Positions 1-7,212 of a stretch of 64,000 nucleotides of DNA are shown in pieces. The translations under genes and the position numbers were made by a program. Within the stretch, counting starts at the first letter, position 1; each line of letters starts with the position of its first letter. This DNA comes from an uncultured Pseudomonadota bacterium (lineage in GTDB: Bacteria > Pseudomonadota > Gammaproteobacteria > Methylococcales > Methylomonadaceae): contig CAILJB010000008.1 of the NCBI GenBank assembly GCA_903834465.1, positions 1 through 64,000 on the forward strand, given 5' to 3'. The notes beneath the pieces are model-generated. The model was not told where the DNA came from. It did not search any database and saw only the letters and a list, made by a program, of their open reading frames with translations.

Positions 1-69
1 GACTTTCGGGGGCTAGTCTGTGAAGTGAACCGTGCTGTAATGCGGTCAGCAGCAGAAACCAGTAGGTAG
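1..69 (+). CDS. tnpB: Possible C-terminal tail of tnpB (partial)
   Basis: Frame 1 is open from the window edge and stops with TAG at 67-69, about 35 bases before the terminal hairpin of the IS element. That is where the end of tnpB is expected in IS605/IS1341-type elements. The 22 visible residues (DFRGLVCEVNRAVM...) follow the zinc-finger region and carry no diagnostic motif, since the TnpB tail is variable. The call therefore rests on position and strand, not on recognised residues. Confidence 0.35.
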   Translation, partial: DFRGLVCEVNRAVMRSAAETSR

Positions 70-140
70 TAGTGATACATGCCTGCTCCTTAGCAATAAG
101 GAATCCCCGTTGTAACCCTTTAGGGCGGGGAGGATGTCAA
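1..140 (+). mobile_element. Right end of an IS200/IS605-family (TnpB/IS1341-type) element
   Basis: The segment ends in the signature right end of IS200/IS605 elements: a subterminal hairpin with outer arms CCCCG (105-109) and CGGGG (126-130), an inner CCC-TTTA-GGG stem (116-125), then AGGATGTCAA finishing at 140 with the terminal TCAA. A second small hairpin (CCTTA/TAAGG, about 88-101) lies just upstream. In this family the right end follows tnpB and also supplies the 3' part of the guide (omega/re) RNA, so the rest of the element should lie left of position 1. Position 141 onward is sequence of the disrupted gene. The family call rests on the hairpin plus the terminus; the target site cannot be seen because the left end is outside the window. 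Confidence 0.82.
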
Positions 141-831
141 AACCTGCTGTTGAAAGTAGATTTAGCGTAGCTTCCACGACTTGCGGATTGAAATTGCGAT
201 TAAATGTATCAACAAATAAAACGACTTCGCGGGTTGACTCCGTTGATTGCGATGCAAATTTTTCTGTGTCGGGTAACGTTTGATTGGCGGGAATTGGCAA
301 CGGAGCTTTTGCCGAAATACTAAAAAACGTTTCGGTCATTTTTGCAATGAACGGTGAACGATTGCGCCACGTCACCAATTGTTTGAGAGCGGGTAAACGG
401 ACTAATTTTGGTAAATTTGCAAACAGTTTTCTACGCAAAGGCACGCCATTTGTTTGATTGAATTGCGCGAGATATTCCGCTTTGATGAGAGCCATATCGA
501 CTTCGTTTTCACATTCGCGTTTGCAGCCTTTACAACTCACGCATTCGTTCATGGCTTCGACTAATTGAGCATCGAAAAGAGCTTTGTCGTCGTTAATGGC
601 ATTGAGCGCAGATTTTAATAGTTTAACCCGTCCGCCCGTTGATAAATGTGGATTGCCCGTCACTCTAAAACTTGGACACATTACGCCTTTTGCGTTGTGC
701 GTTTCACACTGTTTGCTGCCGATACAAACCGCCACGGCTTTCGCAAAATCGCCGCCTTTTTTGGGAATATCGGCGTAAGCGTCGCCCATTCCTGCGTTTT
801 GATAATCTGACCAATCAAGAAAAAGTTTCAT
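46..831 (-). pseudogene. Fe-S oxidoreductase fragment (C-terminal half of an FAD-linked oxidase type protein), cut by an IS element
   Basis: The protein matches the ferredoxin-like/CCG half of large FAD-linked oxidases (YdiJ/GlpC-like). Two cysteine clusters are visible: C36, C42 and C52 in a segment ending GVMCPSFRVT, and CVSCKGCKREC followed by NEVDM. The N-terminal FAD-binding half usually fused to this domain is absent; the 190 bases upstream of the ATG at 831 are not coding. Genuine gene sequence stops at 141 (after ...STAG); the last 30 or so residues, starting FDILPALKGYNGDS, are read from the inverted IS605-type right end. The expected downstream CCG motif (CCGRT-like) is lost. It is therefore 3'-truncated and probably inactive. 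Whether the short N-terminus is also a truncation or a stand-alone Fe-S subunit cannot be decided here. Confidence 0.75.
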
Positions 832-979
832 TGTTTTCGCTCTGTAAATAAAAACGTCTACAGCAAAAACAATTCCATTCGTAACATGTTGTGTTGCAAA
901 GAAAAATTAAATTCTTTTTCTGTCGTTATGTGACAAAACGGACAATCGATTGTTCATTAAGAGGCTTTTGCGACAAGTG

Positions 980-1005
980 AAAGGCTGGTTTTACCAGCCT
1001 TTTTT
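980..1005 (+). terminator. Rho-independent terminator-like hairpin, recurring GGCTGG type
   Basis: AAAGGCTGG (980-988), loop TTTTA, CCAGCCTTT (994-1002), followed by more T. The plus orientation has the better U-tract, yet no plus-strand gene is recognisable between 832 and 980, so either an unseen small RNA ends here or the hairpin is a relic. The same core recurs at 6457-6486, 7135-7163 and 53484-53513. Confidence 0.6.
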
Positions 1006-1036
1006 ATTTTAATTCGTCGTTCTTTATGTACGCGGC

Positions 1037-1082
1037 AAATTGTCGAGCGACAATTTGTCACATTGTAATGTTGAGTTACATA
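1037..1082 (+). promoter_or_regulatory. Candidate promoter with a palindromic operator over the -35
   Basis: A perfect inverted repeat, AAATTGTCG-AG-CGACAATTT (1037-1056), overlaps a -35-like TTGTCA (1055-1060). A -10-like TACATA follows at 1077-1082 (16-base spacer), about 70 bases before the small secreted protein gene at 1153. The 321-base gap 832-1152 otherwise holds only the hairpin at 980-1005. Assignment as promoter and operator is inference from position and symmetry. Confidence 0.4.
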
Positions 1083-1152
1083 CTGTTAGCATTCTCAACG
1101 GGCAATGTCAGCCCAGAGGTGAAATTACTAAACTTTAACTTGGAGTTAAGAA

Positions 1153-1413
1153 ATGAGTATCAACAAAAAATCAGTGCTAAAAAATGCCATTGTTTGTGTC
1201 GCATTGTTAGTTTCTATGCAATCTGTATTTGCTCAAACAGGAACGGTAGTTATTCCTGCAACGGAAATTATGTCTGCACCACTGGGAACAGGTGGCTCTT
1301 ATAATCGTGCTGCAAATAAAAAAATGCTTTTCGCATTTTTAGTGCAAGGTACAGGCACAATTTCACCAGCTTATGGTCAGATTGATCAGGTTATTGTCAC
1401 ATATCAGTTTTAA
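1153..1413 (+). CDS. Small exported protein, unknown function
   Basis: An 86-residue protein preceded by a good ribosome site (GGAG about 8 bases before ATG). Residues 1-28 form a typical Sec signal peptide (KNAIVCVALLVSMQSVFA, cleavage after AQSVFA-like residues), leaving a mature chain of about 58 residues rich in T, G, A and V with no cysteine. I do not recognise the family. It is followed within 20 bases by the unknown gene at 1429, and both end before a strong terminator at 1912, so they are probably co-transcribed. The promoter candidate with a palindrome at 1037-1082 may control both. Confidence 0.6.
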   Translation: MSINKKSVLKNAIVCVALLVSMQSVFAQTGTVVIPATEIMSAPLGTGGSYNRAANKKMLFAFLVQGTGTISPAYGQIDQVIVTYQF

Positions 1414-1428
1414 ATAAAGTTGGTTTTT

Positions 1429-1899
1429 ATGATAACGATGATTTCAAGTACAGCAAACTATGTGACTTATTCCGAACCTATAAAAGATTTTCGTGAACGA
1501 ATGAAAGCAGAAAAACCATTTTCTGATGCAAAAAAACAAGCTGATGAGCTTCTAGCAAAAGAAAGCGCGAAAAAAATGTTGGCAACGATTCAATCAGATT
1601 CACAATTCGCAGAACAAATGGCAAATACACATGCTTTCACCCGTGATTATGAACTTATTGATTTAGCTGATGTTCCCATTGAGAGTGAAACAGGCATGAA
1701 TGAGTACAGTCAGCATGTCCGTAATTTTGAAGCGAAAGCCAATGATGTCATGACCGAACGAATTCAGCTTTACAACAAGATGAAAACTAACGGTTCGACA
1801 GGTGCGGAAATTTTCAATGGGTTGGTTGCTTTTGATAAAACGTTATCCGCAGATTATCAAAAGGCAACGAAACTTGACTTAATGACCAATCTGGTTTGA
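1429..1899 (+). CDS. Hypothetical cytosolic protein, charged and helical
   Basis: A protein of about 156 residues with no signal peptide, rich in K, E, A and D, and predicted by eye to be mainly helical (for example KPFSDAKKQADELLAKESAKK). No family was recognised. The ATG at 1429 is preferred to the in-frame TTG at 1420; the ribosome site is weak. It lies 15 bases after the small secreted protein gene and 12 bases before a strong terminator, so the pair looks like a two-gene unit. Confidence 0.55.
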   Translation: MITMISSTANYVTYSEPIKDFRERMKAEKPFSDAKKQADELLAKESAKKMLATIQSDSQFAEQMANTHAFTRDYELIDLADVPIESETGMNEYSQHVRNFEAKANDVMTERIQLYNKMKTNGSTGAEIFNGLVAFDKTLSADYQKATKLDLMTNLV

Positions 1900-1911
1900 T
1901 GTTATGACAAT

Positions 1912-1950
1912 AAAAGCCCCGACTTGCATTACAGCAAATCGGGGCTTTTT
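1912..1950 (+). terminator. Rho-independent terminator
   Basis: An 11-base-pair stem AAAAGCCCCGA (1912-1922) / TCGGGGCTTTT (1939-1949) with a 16-base loop and a T tract. It closes the transcription unit of the genes at 1153 and 1429. Confidence 0.85.
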
Positions 1951-2123
1951 CATTTAAACCAAATCAAAAATCTCCAAGCCCATTGTTCTGTTGCAAACGA
2001 AACAATTTCTTCCATTACGAAACCTTCACGACAAACAACGTCCCGAATTTACTGGCTTTTCAAGCGGCATAATCATTGCTGACTGGCTTTTGAAAATATA
2101 CTTTTAAAAAATTTGGAACAACA

Positions 2124-2435
2124 ATGATTGGAATCGATACTCAAAATTTAGAATGCCGCTATTTTGTAACGTACAGCGGTGTGAAATTGCCTTTTAAATT
2201 ATCCCAACCATTAACCGATGCTGAATTGCAAAATCGAAATACCTTTTTTTGCGCGTATTTCGACGACAAAGACCAACTGTTGTTTTTTCAAAAAATGGTT
2301 TATGGTGAAAGCGAATTAGAACATTGCTACAGCTATGACGATAACGGCGTGTTGCAACAAGCTGAAATCACGGATGCAGATGGCGATGTGACCGTACTGA
2401 CATTTGACGAAACTGGAAAATTGATTGAAGACTAA
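2124..2435 (+). CDS. Small conserved-type protein (DUF6156-like), upstream of selO
   Basis: A 103-residue acidic cytosolic protein. The opening (ECRYFVTYSGVKLPFKL) and the central TFFCAYFDDKDQ segment resemble a small family, DUF6156, that I associate with methanotroph genomes; this is recall and not a search. It has no signal peptide or membrane segment. Its C-terminus, ending GKLIED, overlaps the start of selO by 11 bases, so the two genes are likely translationally coupled. Function unknown. Confidence 0.6.
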   Translation: MIGIDTQNLECRYFVTYSGVKLPFKLSQPLTDAELQNRNTFFCAYFDDKDQLLFFQKMVYGESELEHCYSYDDNGVLQQAEITDADGDVTVLTFDETGKLIED

Positions 2436-4017
2436 AATTAACACGCTGGACGCGCTAACTTTCGACAACCGATTTATTCGAGAATTACCTGCCGATTTAG
2501 AAACAAAAAATGAAACTCGGCAAGTGCTTGGAACGTGTTATTCAAACGTTTTGCCCACACCTGTTCGAGAACCTCGCACCGTTGCAATAGCAAAAGAAGT
2601 CGCCGATTTATTAGATTTGAGCGAAGACGTTTGCGAATCAGATGATTTTGCTCAAGTGTTTGCGGGAAATCGTTTGGCAAAAGGCATGGAAGCGTATGCA
2701 ACGTGTTATGGCGGACATCAATTTGGCGAATGGGCGGGACAATTAGGTGATGGTCGCGCTATCAATTTGGGCGAAGTCGTCAATTCCAAAAATCAACATT
2801 GGACATTGCAATTAAAAGGCGCAGGCAAAACGCCTTATTCACGTCGCTCGGATGGTTTAGCGGTGTTGCGCTCATCGGTGCGGGAATTTTTATGTAGCGA
2901 AGCCATGCACCATTTAGGCGTTCCCACAACACGCGCCTTGAGTTTGGTTTTAACGGGTGAACACGTTGTGCGTGATATGTTTTACGACGGCAATCCGCAA
3001 CATGAACAAGGCGCAATCGTCTGTCGCGTCGCGCCCTCATTTACCCGTTTTGGACATTTTCAAATTTTTGCCGCGCGTGATGATCTCACGTTATTAAAAC
3101 AATTTGTCGATTTCACGATTCGCACTGATTTTCCCGAATTGGGCGAACCTTCGACGGCGGTTTATTTGAAATGGTTTGCCGAAGTTTGTCGACGCACGGC
3201 GGCTATGATTGTGCATTGGCAACGAGTCGGTTTTGTTCATGGCGTGATGAATACTGACAATATGTCGATACTTGGCTTGACGATTGATTATGGCCCTTAC
3301 GGTTGGTTGGAAAATTTTGATTTAGATTGGACACCCAACACCACGGACGCGGATATTGGGCGTTATCGTTTTGGCAAGCAAGCGCGAATGGCATCGTGGA
3401 ATTTAGCACAATTCGCCAACGCGATTATTCCGTTGATTCAACAAATTAAACCATTGCAAGCGATATTGGATGAACATTACATTCAAAATTTTCAAACTGC
3501 GTGGTCAAAAATGATGGCAGAAAAATTGGGATTTCCCGACGTTCAAGAAACCGAGGAAACCTTGATTTATGAGTTAGTTGCCTTGTTGCAAACGGTTGAA
3601 ACGGATATGACGCTATTTTTTAGACAACTGGCAAAAATTGATATGTCGCAAATGGATTTTGATATTTCACCGCTAGAAGACGTTTATTATTCACCAGAGC
3701 AATTAGATGAAACCTATAAAAACGCGCGTCTCGAATGGCTAAAACGTTATCAGCAACGTTTGCATCAAAGCGAAATAACGGAAGCCGAACGATGCAAACG
3801 TATGAATGCGACGAATCCGATTTATGTACCACGCAATTATCTCGTGCAACTTGCTATCGATGCTGCAGAACAAGGGGATTTTTCTGAAATTCATAAACTG
3901 CTCGATGTTTTCCGTGCGCCTTATGACGAAAAACCTCATTTGGAAAAATACGCGCAAAAACGTCCCGATTGGGCAAAAGAACGCGCTGGATGTTCGATGT
4001 TGTCGTGCAGTTCATAA
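2425..4017 (+). CDS. selO: Protein adenylyltransferase SelO (YdiU/UPF0061)
   Basis: SelO is a pseudokinase-fold enzyme that transfers AMP from ATP to Ser, Thr or Tyr of proteins, linked to redox stress. This copy is 530 residues long. It shows [18 protein letters not shown] near residue 100, [15 protein letters not shown] with the nucleotide-binding Lys, [16 protein letters not shown], and the [21 protein letters not shown] catalytic and metal-binding block. It ends in CSS, the site that carries selenocysteine in some homologues but is Cys here. The start is TTG at 2425 with GGAAAA upstream, inside the end of the preceding gene. Identification is firm; the exact start is less certain. Confidence 0.93.
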   Translation: [530 protein letters not shown]

Positions 4018-4106
4018 ACAGAATTTAATTTTTAAAAACCAATTTGCATACCGCTTCTTACGAGGTCTTGTGCCTATTTTTATAATGCACAAACAATGAG
4101 AATGCG

Positions 4107-4799
4107 ATGCATAACAATTGCGTTAATGCCGAAAACGTCGAGAGCGACAATCACTTATGGTTGCAGTTTTGGCGCGACCAGCGTGCTGACTTTCATCAAA
4201 CCGTTGTAAATCCACTGCTTATAAAATTCTGGTCTAGCCTAAATTTAGACTATGGCAGTCGCGTGTTTGTGCCACTTTGCGGTAAAAGTTTGGACATGAT
4301 TTGGCTGGCTCAACAAGGACATGAAGTGATTGGCGTTGAATTAAGTCCGGTCGCGGTGCGAGCTTTTTTTAAAGAAAATAGTTTTAAGCCAGTGAAGCAA
4401 CGCATTGGAAAATTTATGCTGTGGAAATGCGGAAAAATTAGCATTCTTTGTGGCGATTATTTCTCACTGCAAAAATCCGATTTGGGCATATTCGATACCG
4501 TTTATGACCGCGCGGCATTAACGGCTTTATCTGAAAACGTACGTCGTCTTTATGTAGCGCAACTAAAAATAATTGTGCTTAAAAACACTAAAATCTTTTT
4601 GCTAACCATTGAAGATTCCATAGAAAACGTGACGGAAAATTCGACGATTGAAATCGATGAAGAAATTAACGCGCTGTATTCGGGCGATTTTGAAATTGAT
4701 TTGGCGTATATGGAAAGCGTGTTTGAAACGGATTTAGAATCACCGAATTCACCTGCGAACCGTGCAGATTACAAGGTATATAGACTTTCTTGCCGATAA
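4107..4799 (+). CDS. tpm: Thiopurine S-methyltransferase family protein
   Basis: An S-adenosylmethionine-dependent methyltransferase of the bacterial TPMT family, whose members methylate thiopurines and, in bacteria, selenium or tellurium oxyanions. At 230 residues it is slightly longer than the usual 218 or so. Family marks are NHLWLQFWRDQRADFHQ near the N-terminus, the SAM-binding stretch VFVPLCGKSLDMIWLAQQGH followed by VIGVELS, and FDTVYDRAALTAL. It lies 90 bases after selO on the same strand and ends 10 bases from the convergent uvrC stop. Substrate is not predictable from sequence. Confidence 0.85.
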   Translation: MHNNCVNAENVESDNHLWLQFWRDQRADFHQTVVNPLLIKFWSSLNLDYGSRVFVPLCGKSLDMIWLAQQGHEVIGVELSPVAVRAFFKENSFKPVKQRIGKFMLWKCGKISILCGDYFSLQKSDLGIFDTVYDRAALTALSENVRRLYVAQLKIIVLKNTKIFLLTIEDSIENVTENSTIEIDEEINALYSGDFEIDLAYMESVFETDLESPNSPANRADYKVYRLSCR

Positions 4800-4809
4800 A
4801 ATTACACGA

Positions 4810-6414
4810 TTACGTTTTAAATTCATCGCGTAATTTCATCTGCCGTTTTTTACGATTGTAACCAATCGTAAAATCGTGCGTGGCATCACGGATTTTTCGC
4901 AGCAATAACATCATGCGACTATTTTTAGGGAATTTGAGCGGTTCGGTTGTTTGTGACAAATAAATTTCTTCTTGTTTTTTTGCCAGTCCAATGAGCGGCA
5001 AGGTTAAATTTAGCTCCGTTAAAGCTTCACTTGCCGCACTGACTTGACCTGCGCCGCCATCAATCACAATCAAATCGGGCAATGTTTTTTTCTCGCCCAG
5101 CAAACGTAAATAACGACGATAAACAACTTCTTTCATACTGGCAAAATCATCGGCGTGCGACACGGTTTTGATTTCAAAATGCCGAAAGCCTTTTTTATTC
5201 GCTTTCATATCTACAAATTGCGTCATACCTGACACGATATGTTCATTGCCCAAATTTGAAATATCAAAACACTCAATCACATGCGGCAACGTCGGTAAAT
5301 TCAACGCGATTTGCAAATCGACTAACGCGCTGTCTTCGTTCAAATTCGCTTCGATATTTTTTTCAGCGAGTTTTACCAACGCTAATTTATTACCGCGTTG
5401 TGGCAAGGTAAGCGAAACATTCGCGCCGCGTAATTTTGTAAAAAAGGCTTCTAAATTTTCCTTTTCAACGTCATCTTGCCAAATCGCGGTATTCACAATA
5501 ATTTCGTGCGGTAACGGATTTTTTCGATAAAAAGCCATTAGAAATTCTTGAGCAATGTGGTCTTGATAATCGAGCGTAAAATCTTGTTTACCTGATAAAA
5601 CACCTTTTTTGACACAAAATTGCACCACACGCATTTGCTCGCCTTGCCGGCGAAAAGCCAGCACGTCTTGATTTTGATGATTTTGCGTATCGACGATTTG
5701 TTTTTGTGCCAGCTTTTGTAAGCGCGTTAATTGGTCACGAATTTCTAACGCGCGTTCAAATTCTTGCGCCGCTGCGGCATTTTTCATTTCAGTTTTTAGC
5801 AGTTGCAACGTGTCTTTCAAATCGCCAGACAACAATGTTTTCGCACGTTCAACTTGTTGTGCGTAATCGTTTTGGCTGATGTTTTGAATACACGGCGCAG
5901 AGCAACGATGGATATAAAAATTCAAACAGGCTTTTTGCGGCAAGGTTTTACAGTCGCGTAATTTGAATTGTTGCATGACCAGTTTTTGCAATTCGCGGCG
6001 CAAATTTCCATCCGTATACGCGCCAAATACATCTATTTTTGCGGTCGGTTTGCGTGTTGAAAAAATGCGCGGAAACGCATCTTTGCTCAAAGCAATGTAG
6101 GCAAACGTTTTTGCGTCTTTGAGAACAATGTTGTATTTAGGTTGATGTTGTTTGATTAAACGATTTTCAAGTAATAACGCTTCGATTTCGTTATCCACAA
6201 TAATCCAATCAATTTGCCGAATTTGCGCGACAAGGCGGCGCGTTTTGATGGGCAATAAATGTTGACTGGAAAAATAGCTTTTAACACGCGCACGAAGATT
6301 TTTGGCTTTGCCACAATATAAAACCTCGCCCGTCGCATTTTTGTATAAATAAATGCCTGTATGCGTCGGAATGTCTGAGCTTTTGAAATCACTAATTTTT
6401 TCAATCAGTAGCAT
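4810..6414 (-). CDS. uvrC: Excinuclease ABC subunit C, short form without HhH domain
   Basis: UvrC makes both incisions in nucleotide excision repair. Visible are the GIY-YIG domain (TGIYLYKN, then LYCGKAKNLRARV), a UVR motif that contacts UvrB (EFERALEIRDQL, about residues 210-235), and the RNase H-like nuclease domain (VIECFDISN, LIVIDGGAGQ, RKIRDATHDF with the conserved His). The chain stops soon after YNRKKRQ, so the C-terminal helix-hairpin-helix pair found in the usual 600-residue form is missing. ATG at 6414 with AGGA upstream is chosen over the in-frame ATG at 6435. uvrA and uvrB lie upstream on the same strand. It looks intact, not degraded. Confidence 0.93.
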   Translation of the reverse strand: MLLIEKISDFKSSDIPTHTGIYLYKNATGEVLYCGKAKNLRARVKSYFSSQHLLPIKTRRLVAQIRQIDWIIVDNEIEALLLENRLIKQHQPKYNIVLKDAKTFAYIALSKDAFPRIFSTRKPTAKIDVFGAYTDGNLRRELQKLVMQQFKLRDCKTLPQKACLNFYIHRCSAPCIQNISQNDYAQQVERAKTLLSGDLKDTLQLLKTEMKNAAAAQEFERALEIRDQLTRLQKLAQKQIVDTQNHQNQDVLAFRRQGEQMRVVQFCVKKGVLSGKQDFTLDYQDHIAQEFLMAFYRKNPLPHEIIVNTAIWQDDVEKENLEAFFTKLRGANVSLTLPQRGNKLALVKLAEKNIEANLNEDSALVDLQIALNLPTLPHVIECFDISNLGNEHIVSGMTQFVDMKANKKGFRHFEIKTVSHADDFASMKEVVYRRYLRLLGEKKTLPDLIVIDGGAGQVSAASEALTELNLTLPLIGLAKKQEEIYLSQTTEPLKFPKNSRMMLLLRKIRDATHDFTIGYNRKKRQMKLRDEFKT

Positions 6415-6456
6415 TTCAATTCCTAAAAAATTCAAAGTGCTGATTTTAGCACAAAC

Positions 6457-6486
6457 AAAAAAGGCTGGTTTTCGCCAGCCTTTTTT
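6457..6486 (-). terminator. Terminator downstream of vapBC (GGCTGG-type hairpin)
   Basis: Stem AAAAAAGGCTGG / CCAGCCTTTTTT around a six-base loop, immediately after the vapC stop (6492) in the minus direction. A/T flanks on both sides could allow action in either direction. Confidence 0.8.
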
Positions 6487-6491
6487 GAATT

Positions 6492-6860
6492 TTACGACAT
6501 GTAAGTCAAATCAAATTTATTTGCCGTTGTAAGCAAACGCTTATCGCGTGTCCATAATTTAGCATTAACAGCTAATCGCGTCGAAGCCAATAAATGTGCA
6601 TCAATAAAACCAATGCCCAAACCAAACAAAGCGTGGTTTTCAATAAATACATTCATTTCATTGTGGAAAGCAACGGGAGCTTGAGGCAAATTATTGAGAG
6701 CTTTCAAAATAATTTCTCGTTTGTTCAAATTACCCAATGCCAATTCACCACGCACAAACGGATGTCCTAATACACGATTCGATTCGAGCAATTTAACCAA
6801 CTCAGGTTCAGTATTTCGTAAATGGTCAATCCAAACCGAAGTATCCACTAGAACCATCAT
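6492..6860 (-). CDS. vapC: PIN-domain ribonuclease toxin VapC
   Basis: A 122-residue PIN domain with the acidic metal-binding set in order: D6 in LVDTSVWIDHL, E39 in RGELA, D87 in GIGFIDAHLLA and D106 in LWTRDKRL. VapC toxins cleave tRNA or rRNA and are neutralised by the VapB encoded just upstream. The start (tandem ATG) lies 6 bases after the vapB stop, as in a typical operon. The pair sits between uvrA and uvrC with the same kind of hairpin on each side (6457-6486 and 7135-7163), so it looks like a discrete cassette. Confidence 0.88.
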   Translation of the reverse strand: MMVLVDTSVWIDHLRNTEPELVKLLESNRVLGHPFVRGELALGNLNKREIILKALNNLPQAPVAFHNEMNVFIENHALFGLGIGFIDAHLLASTRLAVNAKLWTRDKRLLTTANKFDLTYMS

Positions 6861-6866
6861 GATTGA

Positions 6867-7061
6867 TTACGCAACCGATTGACGACGCGAAATTACAGTC
6901 AATTGCGGTTCGCTACCGCCTAAACTCGCTAAACGCTTGGCACTTTCACGCTCGATTAGGGCTTTCAAGGCTTCGCGTAACAGACTGGTTCTGTCGCGTA
7001 CATTCGATAAAAGTCCTGCTTCTTCTAATAAATCATCATCTAAAACAACTGTTGTTCTCAT
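6867..7061 (-). CDS. vapB: Antitoxin VapB (ribbon-helix-helix)
   Basis: About 64 residues, starting MRTTVVLDDDLLEEAGLLS and continuing RTSLLREALKALIERESAKRLA, the pattern of VapB/Arc-type ribbon-helix-helix antitoxins. The C-terminal tail (GGSEPQLTVISRRQ) would wrap the toxin. ATG at 7061 is preferred because homologues begin MRTTVVLDD; an in-frame ATG exists at 7097. VapB normally represses its own promoter together with VapC. Confidence 0.85.
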   Translation of the reverse strand: MRTTVVLDDDLLEEAGLLSNVRDRTSLLREALKALIERESAKRLASLGGSEPQLTVISRRQSVA

Positions 7062-7134
7062 TTTTCTGAGCCTTTTAAATTCAAAAATAGTCATCAAATG
7101 ATGCGTTATTTAGCATTCCAAATCAACACAAACG

Positions 7135-7163
7135 AAAAAGGCTGGTTTTTGCCAGCCTTTTTT
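7135..7163 (-). terminator. Terminator downstream of uvrA (GGCTGG-type hairpin)
   Basis: AAAAAGGCTGG / CCAGCCTTTTTT with a six-base loop, between the uvrA stop (7213) and the vapB start. Read on the minus strand it has the classical hairpin plus U-tract order. Confidence 0.8.
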
Positions 7164-7212
7164 CATTTTTAATGTGCCTTATCAATTGTTTTTTTGTAAA
7201 ACATCAGAAAAT

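Noticed and set aside
1026-1304. Open frame of 92 codons on the plus strand overlapping the small secreted protein
   Set aside because: It lacks a ribosome site, runs through the promoter and palindrome, and overlaps a frame that has a signal peptide and GGAG.
1960-2123. Possible remnant of a minus-strand coding region (short frame with EQWAWRFLIWF)
   Set aside because: Only about 30 codons are open, upstream frames are broken by stops and no family could be named.
4810-6414. uvrC as a truncated pseudogene
   Set aside because: All catalytic blocks are intact, the frame is clean and HhH-less UvrC proteins exist in other lineages.
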